A stretch of DNA of 64,000 nucleotides, from positions 1,116,001-1,180,000 of the forward strand of contig WTXI01000003.1 of the NCBI GenBank assembly GCA_022376515.1, written 5' to 3'. Of this stretch, positions 37,308 to 46,763 are shown in pieces; positions within the stretch are counted from its first letter, which is position 1; each line of letters starts with the position of its first letter. The DNA comes from Lactifluus volemus. Taxonomy: Eukaryota > Basidiomycota > Agaricomycetes > Russulales > Russulaceae. The notes below the pieces were generated by a model. That model was given only the letters and a program-made list of their open reading frames with translations, did no database searches and was not told the DNA's origin. Position numbers and translations under genes: made by a program.

Positions 37308-38489
37308 ATGGCGGCCAAGTATGCAAACGTCGTCGGACTTGACGAGAACCTTCCCGTGACCAAACACCATGAGTTCGTTCAGTTCCCCCTTTTCGCGATC
37401 TCTACATAGCCATTAATTTTCGCAGTGTCTATCCCTTCATCGACCCGAACCAGCATTACACCTCGCAAGCATTTAAGGGTCAAGTTGTTCTCATCACGGG
37501 GGATCTAGAGGAATAGGTCAAGAAGCAGCTCATCAATATGCCAGGGCAGGCGCCTCTCTTGTTCTGGTCTCTCGGAAACAAGAAACTCTGAACGAGACTA
37601 GAGCTGCCATCTTGAAAGAACTTCCCGATACTGAAGTCGTGACGTTTGTGGCGGACGTCAAAGACCCGGTATCGGCGGAGGAGGCGGTCAAGGTGACGAA
37701 AAGCCGATTTGGAAGGTTGGATGTCCTGGTCGCCAATGCCGGTGTCACCTCACCGGTCAACGAGCGTAGGTGTCTTGATCATGTTCTGCGAGCGAAGGGC
37801 TGGATATATGAGCTGACTGGTGACCGATAGCACTGGCGGCCAAGGATGCAAACGAATGGTGGAACACGATAGAAATCAACGTGAGAGGGGTATATAATTA
37901 TCTCCGGTGCACCCTGCAGTGATCGTGCGAGCTTAAGTTTATTACTGATCCGGTCGTTCAGAGCTGGAACCCCCGCTATCTTGGAGACCAAAGGAAGCAT
38001 CATCGTCGTGACGTCTTCGATGGCCCATCTTCGTGTTCCGCATTCTAGCGACTACAACTCCTCCAAGTTCATTTTAGACCGTATTGTTGAATTTGCGGCT
38101 CTAGGTAATATTTGATTTTCAGTCTTTCGCTTGCCTGATTCAATCACTCATCATACAATCGACACAGACTACCCGGAATTGCGTGTCTTTGCGCTTGATC
38201 CAGGGGTGATTCAGACAGTCCTAGCTGAAGAAATCCTCGGACCGGACGGCACTGCCTGGCCATACGACTCGGTCTCTCTTCCTGCAGCAACAATGCTTAC
38301 ACTCAGTGCTGGAAAAGCAGAGTGGTTGCGTGGAAGGTTCGATTACTAGTTGAAAAAAAAAAAAGAACAAGCTGATCGTTAGTTAGGTATTGGTCCAGTA
38401 ACTGGGACCTCAACGAAGGTGAAAGGAACTGGAAGGAGAAGACACTCAAGCAGAACGGTCTCGTCAATAAGCTGTTTATCCCAGCCTGA
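37308..38489 (+). CDS. Short-chain dehydrogenase/reductase, tandem copy 2
   Basis: Very close paralogue of copy 1 with the same exon plan. It starts MAAKYANVVGLDENLPVTKH, then VYPFIDPNQHYTSQAFKGQ, DVLVANAGVTSPVNE, AKDANEWWNTIEINVRGVYN, HSSDYNSSKFILDRI with the catalytic Tyr and Lys, and a last exon YWSSNWDLNEGERNWKEKTL ending LFIPA at 38489. One base is missing in the glycine-rich motif at 37498-37503, where copy 1 encodes TGASRG. A 12-base A run lies at 38354-38365 in the last intron. If that break is real this copy is dead; if it is a base-calling loss both copies are active. Confidence 0.85.
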
Positions 38490-39591
38490 AGCTCACGACG
38501 CCGGGAGCGATTGCTGCAGCCGGACTCAAGGAACTCGGTAGTGGAGTTCGAGAGGATCAGGTTGCCACTCCTGGCATGACTTGTTCTATACGTTGTGTGC
38601 AGATAGGAGACGAACGAACGAGATTGTTTTGTTAGCTACGGAAAGATACAAGAGTTAGGCGTATATTTAGTACATGAAACTGACCAGATTGCATGCGTTT
38701 TCGGGTTTCGAATGACCTCCGGAACTTCTCCTCTTTTGAGCAAGACTTGATGGAGATAAAAGCAGAACCGGTTAAGGCCGACCCAAACCCGAAGGCATTG
38801 GTCAGGGTGATGATTCAGGTCGCAGATAAGTGTCACTCGCACAAGAGTTTGAGTCTCTCGTCCGTAGCTGGATAGGGGCTAAGCAAAGACCGAGGTAGTA
38901 CGATCCGTCTGTACCTGGCCAGGAGCCCCTGCGCAGTGTCTATTCCTGGTACTAAAATTGTCCGCAGAGATGGAAGCCACCATTGCAAGAACCCAGAGAT
39001 CGCCGCCGAGTTTGGAGATGACGGAATTGGAGAATCAAAGAAAGTTGCCGACACCATAGGATTACGATTAAAACTCGGTAGCAGATACGGATCAGTGAGA
39101 CGGGGAAGAGATGATGTTCTTTGACTGACAACGTAGTAGGCATACATCTAGATGCTTTATCCCGATCACGAAAGTTGATGCTTCGGCCCCTTTACCCGCA
39201 CATCTGTTGCACATAATCCTAGTCTGATATCAAAGTGTTGGATACTTGAGAGCTGCAGCTGCATAGATAATGATCGCTGCGTCGGTAGACCACACCAACC
39301 TTGAGTCATCACGTGATTTAGAACTGAGTTTGTATTGGTATACAATTACGACTGAAATTATCATCAGATATATTGAGTTGAGGTTAGATGAAGCATTATC
39401 GTTTACTGCCCTCGGAACTTCGGCCGACATGCAAAACATGTCGGGAGCAAGAGAGAGGGTCAGATGATCCAGCAGAGATAACAGAATCAAACCCGGCAAC
39501 GGGAAAACACTACGTTTTTGGAGACGAATGCTCTTGAATTAGCTTTTCGTTGTCAACCACGTACTTGGTTGCTGTCTCGCGATCGAATCTG
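38490..39591. other. 1.1 kb without a recognised gene
   Basis: 3' flanks of SDR copy 2 and, from the other side, of the alternative oxidase gene. Short open frames only, with no family resemblance. Confidence 0.4.
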
Positions 39592-41102
39592 TTAGAGGTT
39601 CAGTGACGTGTGACACTCGTCGGGGAAACGAGAAACATACTCGATGATTTTGCCCTTGACATGCATGTCCGGTTCACAGATTGCGAATGGGTTGACATCA
39701 TCGGGCTTAAGGTTGCCAAGACTGTGATTGACGAAGCGGTGAGTTGTCTCGTCAGAGCGCACGGCATAGAGAACATCTTTCAACGTCGCATTTTCCGGAA
39801 GGCGCCAATAGTCTTTCGCGATAGAAGGTGCGTCCAACTTCTCCCTATGTGGTTCCGGAAATTTAGTGGAGTCACTCACGTAGTTTCAAAACTGCATACC
39901 ACTTTGGGAGATGCCCTTTCTCAAGTTCTTCTATTGCGCGCGTATACGTTACTACGGCCTCCTCCTCGAGGTGACCGACGAACCGGTGACAAGTCCTAGG
40001 AGAGATGACATATGACAAGACTGAACAGAGATTGAGGGCTTGAATTGATACGAGCAGAGATGAAAGCATACAGAAGATGTTGTAAAAGACGCCTTGTGCG
40101 GCGAGAATAAGCGCGCGCAGGGGGACACCAGGGTTTCGTAAAGTCATGAAGGTCCTGCAATGATTCGTGTGACCAAATAAAAAGGTAGATCTAAATAAAC
40201 ACAAACATCAGATGCATGCGCTCATTCTCAGCTTCCTCCAAGAGGGTGTGAATCCAGCCTGAATCACGACGCTGACCAGGGTCAACGTATGCAAGTCGAC
40301 GATAACGATAAGAGGTTAGAACATACCATGAGACGGAGACTCTTGAGGTGGCGGAGGGTGGCCGCGACCATCCCGGGCACCCCTGCGATGGACTCAAGGA
40401 ACAGAATTCGCTTTAAAAGGGGAAAATAGTTAGACCAGACGGGGAAGAGAGATGTGGAAAGACGTACGGTCAACCACTGCTTTTCATCTAAAACGTAGCC
40501 GCCTTTGCGGAGTTCTTCGAGAGACATGTTCGACCCAGCTGGAATTGGCTTGTGCTTATAACCCGAGACAAAATCGAATGTCCAACTAGACGGCATTGGG
40601 TTACTGGGCGTCATGAATTGGCGCACTCCGCGTTGCGCTTACCGGGACAGTTTAACTAGTCCATACGCGAATTTGTCGGATAATGTTCGAGGTGTTCTGT
40701 GGATAACCTGTACGCTGTATTTACACAGCCATATGCTTGAACCTCCACTTCCACTTACCTCAACAGCTTTCAACTCTGCTGATGTGTAGACAGGGTGAAA
40801 CAACACCCAGTCACCCTGAATCTGCTGCGTTGGCGCGGTAGGAGGGGGAAGAAGGTCCTCTGTATGCCCCATTGTGAGTTTATGTCCACATGGTAATAAG
40901 AACGGCACGCGCTGATATGCGGTCCCTCCGCGCCCCTATGAAGAGGTTCTTGTGTTCCCTTGGAGGAAAGCTTGTCAATTGGTGGCCCCGTTGATATCCT
41001 GCGGCGTGCTGCAGAGGCCAAAAGCGGTATGAATATCTGGGGCGAACACCTGACTGTCATAACCCCAGTTAGCGCAGCTGAAGGTAGCATTGAAGGTAGC
41101 AT
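39592..41102 (-). CDS. AOX1: Mitochondrial alternative oxidase
   Basis: The Arg-rich N-terminus from ATG 41102 fits a mitochondrial presequence. Conserved blocks in order are [132 protein letters not shown] and [20 protein letters not shown] followed by [11 protein letters not shown]. These give the four Glu and two His ligands of the di-iron centre. The enzyme oxidises ubiquinol directly with oxygen, bypassing complexes III and IV. A frame change near 40880-40930 between the presequence and the GDWV block looks like a missing base. Exons are short with introns of about 50-60 nt. Confidence 0.95.
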
Positions 41103-41316
41103 TTTTTAAGTGGGTTTAGGGGAGCCAGTGGCCGGTTAGAAGAGACCGCTAATATACGATTCTGATTGGTGGCGCACACAGCACCTCCCTACCCGAATTC
41201 ACCCGAGGCGATCCGATAGTCGTGGACAGGACTGGCTCAGGTTGAGCCGTGCTAAATGACTCGCTCGTGGCGATGCGCGTTGTCAATATTCACATCACGT
41301 GAAATCGTGAATCTAA

Positions 41317-43678
41317 CTATAATCTTGCTACTCGACTCGCCCGCTCCATCATCTGACGTGTTTCCATCGCGGCCTGCGCGAGACAATCCTTGAACACGTC
41401 CGTCTCAAGCTTCAAGCTCGTGATTGTCCACCGGATATAGTCATCCCCGATCGAGTAGGACAGACCATAGCCGTCCGGCACGACTGCACAACAAAAGTCG
41501 TAAGTGCAGAAATTATCACGAGGATCGGACAAGGCATCTGACCTTCTCCATAACCCCACCCATCCAGGTATTTGGACGACAGCTGTGAAGTTGATAGTTC
41601 CCAGTGACTTGTACTCGAGTAGGCCGGGTCCTGATAGATCTCGGGAAGCGCTTCGCCATCTCTGATCATCTTCTTGAGGCCGAACAGATGCCTGTCTACG
41701 CCTTGGCCATCTGCGGCCCACGCAGCATACTGCACATGGCGTGCGCAGCTCGACGGAAGAGCGCGGCGCGTTGTGAGTCCTAATCGCGTCGAAGCATGCA
41801 ACCGTCAGAGCAAAGTACTCCAAATATGTCGCGATTCGATGCCCCGCACCGTTGCCCCGGGGTCGACCATTGCGTCGACCCACGCTTTACTCTCAGAGCT
41901 TGCCGCTCGAATCACTTCCGTACGTCCGTGCTGGAATTTACGTGTTTGCGCACTCTCATACGTCACACCTGGCCGCCCCTTGAACTTGTAGAACGCCAGT
42001 TGCTTCACAAGCTGAGCCCACGCATCTGGCGACAACTTGAACTGCTTGATAAAATCCTTGCCATAAGCATCGTAGTGCAGCACACAAAGCTCGTGCGCGC
42101 CAACGATCTTGTCAAAGTTGTTCTCTGCCTCCTTAATATCTGCGAGAACAGCATCATTGGCTGTAAGGATAATTTCTCTGGCGGGTGTGAGTAGGGAACT
42201 TGGGGACGGGGGCCAAGGTCGACCTTCTGCGTGTCAAGAGAGCCAAGAATGAACTCGTTCAAGCGCAGAGTCGGAGTACCGTCCATGCAGGAGTGCTCTC
42301 CAAGAAATCCAGAGCGGCCGTTATCCCAGACGATGACTGTGGCACAAAATGAGCAAATACTAGGCTCGTTTGTATGGAAAGCACATACGTTGATGCTTAT
42401 CGTACCATCGATTACGACCGTCGCCTACCCAAGTACCCCAAGAGAGGTCTTCACGACTTGTCGGGCTGGAGTTGTCAAGCGCCACAATAATCATGGCGGA
42501 CTCGATACGTTTGAGCACTGCCTGGTTGGTAGGTGAGGCCTCGATGAGCCGCCGGCGTGTCTGGCGCAACATTTACTTTCTCAATGGAGTGAGACCGACC
42601 TAGAGAGAACACTCACATGGGTCCAGGTATCTCTATTCTCACTTGTGAGAGCACCGAACGCAAGTCCTTTATGTGTATCTGCTCGGTGGATGACATCGGC
42701 GATGGCACTAGCGGATTTTGAGTTACCAATCGTCATTCTATCCAGTCAAAAGACAAGGCCGTACACTTCCAAGTCGGCCGCACTCAGCTCGGTGCCATCC
42801 GGACGTGCAAGCTGGACCTCAAAGAATCGGTTGTTGCGAATAAAGACGATGTGATTATGTGTTGTAGGATCGAATTTGTGTGCAGTGTCCGAAGGAATTG
42901 TGGGATACCGACTGGCATGGAACCTGGATGAGAAAGTTGACAAGTGTCACATTTCAAGATCTGCATATATATGTTGTATACCCACAGCCATTTGTATGAG
43001 TCCATGCAGAGAGGCGCCCCACGGACCTTCTCAGGTTCCAATTGAGCCCTGAAATGACGACAGTGGCTTTGTATAAGCGCGCAGTGGCACACAAACACGA
43101 GCGGGATTAAGGTTTTGCAAAAATATCACGCACGTCTCGACAAGTGTCCGGAAAGGAAGCATGGCCTTGATGAGTGTCGCCGCGCGTCTCGGCGCATCTC
43201 GCACCACCGGGTCCGCGACGTGCACGTAAAAGTAGCTCACGTTCACCACAACGGGATCCCGATAAGCCATGTATGCCACCTCGTTCCACCAGTCTGCGAG
43301 CCAGTTGACGACCCCAGGCTCCGCCGCGCGTGCCTCGAGCCGTCTCTGCAGCTCCGCCGCCTCAGTCGACGTGCTAAACTTGCGCACTGCGGACTCGGTG
43401 CGCGCGTATTCGGCAGGTGTCAGGTGCGGCCGGATAGTTTCGAGGTACTTCGCGAGGGTAGACGATAGCGGTGGTACGGGGAGGCAAGGCAGCGATGCCT
43501 GATATCGGAGCATTGGACATTGCGTCGGGTCAGCTGTGTAGCCCTCTGGAAGGGTATCTGGAAGGGTAGAGCTAGAGCGTGCAGACCGCAGCTGGATGGT
43601 CATTGGTGGTTGCTGGTTCACGGAAGTGAGTTTCGTCACGCTGACTCGCACATACATCTGGAAAAGATATACAAACAT
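41317..43678 (-). CDS. CAT2: Carnitine O-acetyltransferase
   Basis: Blocks seen include MLRYQASLPCLPVPPLSSTL, VNWLADWWNEVAYMAYRDPV, RRAATLIKAMLPFRTLVE, EKVRGAPLCMDSYKW, ASRYPTIPSDTAHKFDPTTH, NHIVFIRNNRFFEVQLAR, the active-site region GRSGFLGEHSCMDGTP with the catalytic His, KGQGVDRHLFGLKKM and GYGLSYSIGDDYIRWTITS. The reaction is acetyl-CoA plus carnitine to acetylcarnitine and CoA. The C-terminus is ARL, a PTS1-type tripeptide, while the N-terminus from the ATG at 43603 (MTIQLRSARSSSTL) resembles a mitochondrial presequence. This matches the dual peroxisome/mitochondrion targeting known for yeast Cat2. One base appears missing in the G run at 42202-42205. The start may be 43678 or 43603. Confidence 0.93.
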
Positions 43679-44127
43679 ACATAAAGGCGAGGAATATGAG
43701 GGTGTCGTCTACTAGTAGATCGCAGACCTAACATGAGACGATGTCTAGAGTGTGTAGTGAACATCGCGGCAACGGGGTCATCTGTTGACATCTCCTTTAT
43801 CACACGCTAGCTTCGCTTAAGGCCACGTAACACATGATATTCCTCCCGATCCTGTCTCCAATGAGCAGCCCACAAATTGAAGTGTTCGTTAACCACTTTC
43901 TTAGCAACGCTCAGATCTCGATTGTTCCAGTCAGTGTGCCCTTCCGCGCACTTCAAAAACATGGAAAAGCTGGTCTTGACGAAAAATAAATAAATCGATA
44001 GCTGTTCAAATTTGCAGTTGCATCAGTAAACCTAACCAAACCTTTTTTGGGCTTGCTCAAGCTTGAAAGGACACAAAATAGCAAAAGTTGGAAAAGGAAC
44101 CTAAAATTACCCCAAAAGTTGTTTCTG

Positions 44128-44162
44128 CTGTATTTTCAAAAGTAAAAAAGGTGAAAATACAG
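44128..44162. repeat. Inverted repeat 1 (11-bp perfect arms)
   Basis: Arms CTGTATTTTCA and TGAAAATACAG with a 13-nt A-rich loop. Confidence 0.8.
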
Positions 44163-44197
44163 TGATTTTACAGGCATTCTGTGGTATAAATAAAGTC

Positions 44198-44250
44198 AAC
44201 TTTTTCACTTTTTCACTTTCCAGTTGCAGAAGTGAAAAAGTGAGAAAGTT
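44198..44250. repeat. Inverted repeat 2 (21-bp arms, one mismatch)
   Basis: Left arm 44198-44218, right arm 44230-44250, loop of 11 nt. The single mismatch is a T/C transition. Confidence 0.85.
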
Positions 44251-44270
44251 TTGCACCATTTACTGATGTC

Positions 44271-44421
44271 AAGGCATAGCATACCCTCCACCTTTTCCCA
44301 ATTGCAGAAATGGCATATGATTGATCTGTGTGCTGATTGTTTGGCAGCCAAACAATCAACACACAGATCAATTATATGCTATTTCTGCAATTGGGAAAAG
44401 GTGGAGGGCATGCTATGCCTT
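44271..44421. repeat. 151-bp near-perfect palindrome (75-bp arms, 1-nt loop)
   Basis: The left arm 44271-44345 and right arm 44347-44421 pair around the single base 44346. Seventy-one of 75 positions match and the four differences are all transitions. Both ends read AAGGCATAGCAT inward. It encodes no protein. It could be a palindromic MITE, a fold-back remnant or the template of a long hairpin RNA. Confidence 0.9.
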
Positions 44422-44653
44422 GAAGGGAAGGTGCAGTGCCAGTGGGTGTGCAAAGACAGTCAGGAAGAAGTCATTCAATGGTGTATACTATTACTATCAA
44501 AATGGAAACATCAACATGTGGAAGTTTGAGTGGGTGAAAAACATGTCAAAAGAATGAGCCTGCAAAAAATGAGAAATTCCAAAGCAGGTGCAGTGCCACC
44601 TGCAAGCAAGGTTAAGGCCAACAGCATTGGCACTTTCTAGTCGGGAAATGTAG

Positions 44654-44717
44654 AAGTTACTAGTGTTACTAGTCACATTTAGGTAAGCTAGTGACGGCTA
44701 GGTGTTGCTAGTAACTT
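44654..44717. repeat. Inverted repeat 3 (10-bp perfect outer arms)
   Basis: Outer arms AAGTTACTAG and CTAGTAACTT, with further CTAGT/ACTAG pairing inside. Several copies of CTAG-containing units sit within it. Confidence 0.75.
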
Positions 44718-44852
44718 TCATCTTCCTCCTTGCCAAGGCTCCCCTCAATGTGCTCCCCTCAATCCTCAATGTGCTACTCCAATTATATGACTCGGGCCAA
44801 GTTGGCAAAGACAGTATGAAGAGCTTCCCACTCACCGCGGAGTTAGCATCGT

Positions 44853-46020
44853 GAATCGGCTAATGACGGAGATTTGGACGCCAGGGACAACGAACGTTGC
44901 ATTCCTCTGCTCGAAGCTTCCACATTCGGCTACTTGAATGTCTTGCAACTATTGCTTCAGAATGACTCGGAGGTAGGTGTGGAGTCCCTGGCAAGAACGA
45001 TTGGACGTTGTCGAGATCAGGGCCAAACCGTTGTCATCCGGATGTCGTGCAGCCGGTACCCCAGAATGGTACAAGAAAGATCCCGTTACGACAACTGCTA
45101 CACCTTGTTCGAAAACGTATGACCAAACGCGCATCTTAACATCTTGGCGTCGATATCGACGTGCGGAATGGGTGGCACACGATACCGTTGGCCATCGCGT
45201 TAGAGGTCGGGAGACCTGACGTTTTGTGCTTCCTCAGGCTGATCGAACGAGGTGTAGACATGAAATTTGACCACTGGCATGACGACAGCTGGACCTCATT
45301 ATTACACTTTTTCGATTTAGCCATCGCGACTCGCCTATTACAGGTGCCAATGTAAACGCGCAAGAAGCGGACCTGTGGATCTTACTGCACTACAAAAATA
45401 ACGGTTGGTCCATTGTTGTGGACTCACTAGTTCAGCCCTACCCGGATACTGACAAACGAACGATGACCAAGGAGCCCCGTCAGACCTGCGTTTGTTGGTC
45501 AACTGCGGATCAAGTACGGCTTCGAAGGATAGCAAGGGTTGGACGCCGTTCCACTGAGGAGTTCAAAACGTGCACCTTGAAACCGTTCAAACTTCTACTC
45601 GTACGGGACGCGGTATCGCAAAATGAAACTTCCCTTGCAGACGAGGGGACTTTGTTGCATGTCGAAAGAGAAGAAATCCACTGGCAGACACGGTACAGAC
45701 GTCTTATCTCAATGATCGGGATACATTCAACCACACGCTTTCATATATGACAGCCAGGACAGGAGTACTTGACGGTTCGGTGCAGCAGGCACGGATATGA
45801 ACTCCCGGAACAAGTTTGGGAGGGCCCGTTGCCGTTGCACAGTGCATCTGCATATGGACCTCTCGACCTCGCACGAGACTACTTATTCAAAGGTACAGTG
45901 ACGAATACCGGAGCCTCTGAGGCAAGATGCAATGGAGTCCAGTGATTCCAGTGGACTCCGTTGCATCTTGCATCACGTGGTGGCTACCTCGAGTTCGCCA
46001 GGTTGTTTCTCGAATAGGGT
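44853..46020 (+). pseudogene. Degenerate ankyrin-repeat protein gene
   Basis: Ankyrin-like units occur in changing frames: DARDNERCIPLLEAST then FGYLNVLQLLLQND near 44875-44965, IPLAIALEVGRPDVLCFL near 45180-45240, PLHSASAYGPLDLARDYLF near 45830-45890, and PLHLASRGGYLEFARLFLE near 45957-46014 followed by a stop. Frames change repeatedly and no start or splice pattern joins them, so a decayed or fragmentary gene is most likely. Given single-base losses elsewhere in the window, some breaks may be artefacts. Ankyrin repeats are protein-binding solenoids; no effector domain is visible. A 50-nt inverted repeat is embedded near the end. Confidence 0.6.
45922..45971. repeat. 50-nt inverted repeat inside the ankyrin relic
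   Basis: Arms 45922-45941 and 45952-45971 (20 bp, one mismatch) with a 10-nt loop. The right arm encodes part of the ankyrin consensus WTPLHLA; the left arm is its inverted copy. Confidence 0.85.
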
Positions 46021-46763
46021 GCACATTTTCACTGACCAAGGCTGGACTGCATCTCATAGCATTAAAAGTGGAGTGCGGGTGATATGATCGCACCTGGCAG
46101 GGCTGTGTAGGTTTGAATGCGCGTTTTCTCGGTCTCACAACATTCGGTACTAATAAGTAGAGGAACCAATCGATTGTTGTACCAACACAGTTATCTGTAA
46201 GTCCATTCCTTTCCATTACATCCGCATATACATAGTAACCGTCATGAAACGCTAGAAGTTCGAGATACCACGCTCGTCCGAGTCGAGGGCACGATCAAAC
46301 CTGGGGAACTCGATCATTCTCTGCTCAACCCGAGGCGAAAATTGCCATGCCAGTCTAACCGTATGGAGCGCGACTAGAAGAGTATGTGATGCGCTATCAC
46401 TTTGGAGAGGGTCGCTACCAGCTGTAACATCAATTCACTATTACAAGTTGGCATAGTAGCGTCAAGCCCGAACATGTGTCAGAGAACCTTGATGCGGGGA
46501 CGGTCGGTGAACGTGGGAGTAAGTTCGACAAGGTGAACAGTGATATAAAGGGGATGAAACAGAGAATAGCACAACATTACGATCATAAATTCCAAGGTTG
46601 AATCAAAAGTACGAGTACGGTACATCCGGCTGGTCCGTTAATCGAACGTATTACACTGGTCTCACAGTTTCTCGACCGGCAAACACAACTAAAACTCTGT
46701 TCTGTCTCAGCCGGAGAAGGCTCTAAAATATCTTCCACCTGAAATCCCCATCTCTGACGTCTG
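46021..46763. other. Intergenic, no gene seen
   Basis: Between the ankyrin relic and the convergent end of the DeSI-thioredoxin-PUL gene. Short open frames only. Confidence 0.4.

Larger units (their letters stand above)
43679..44852. other. AT-rich intergenic region holding a hairpin cluster
   Basis: No gene. AT-rich from about 43980. Contains at least four inverted repeats within 600 bp, listed separately. No coding frame for a transposase was seen. Confidence 0.5.

Noticed and set aside
44128..44718. CRISPR-like or autonomous transposon interpretation of the hairpin cluster
   Set aside because: There are no regularly spaced repeats and no transposase frame. The structure is palindromic, in eukaryotic DNA.
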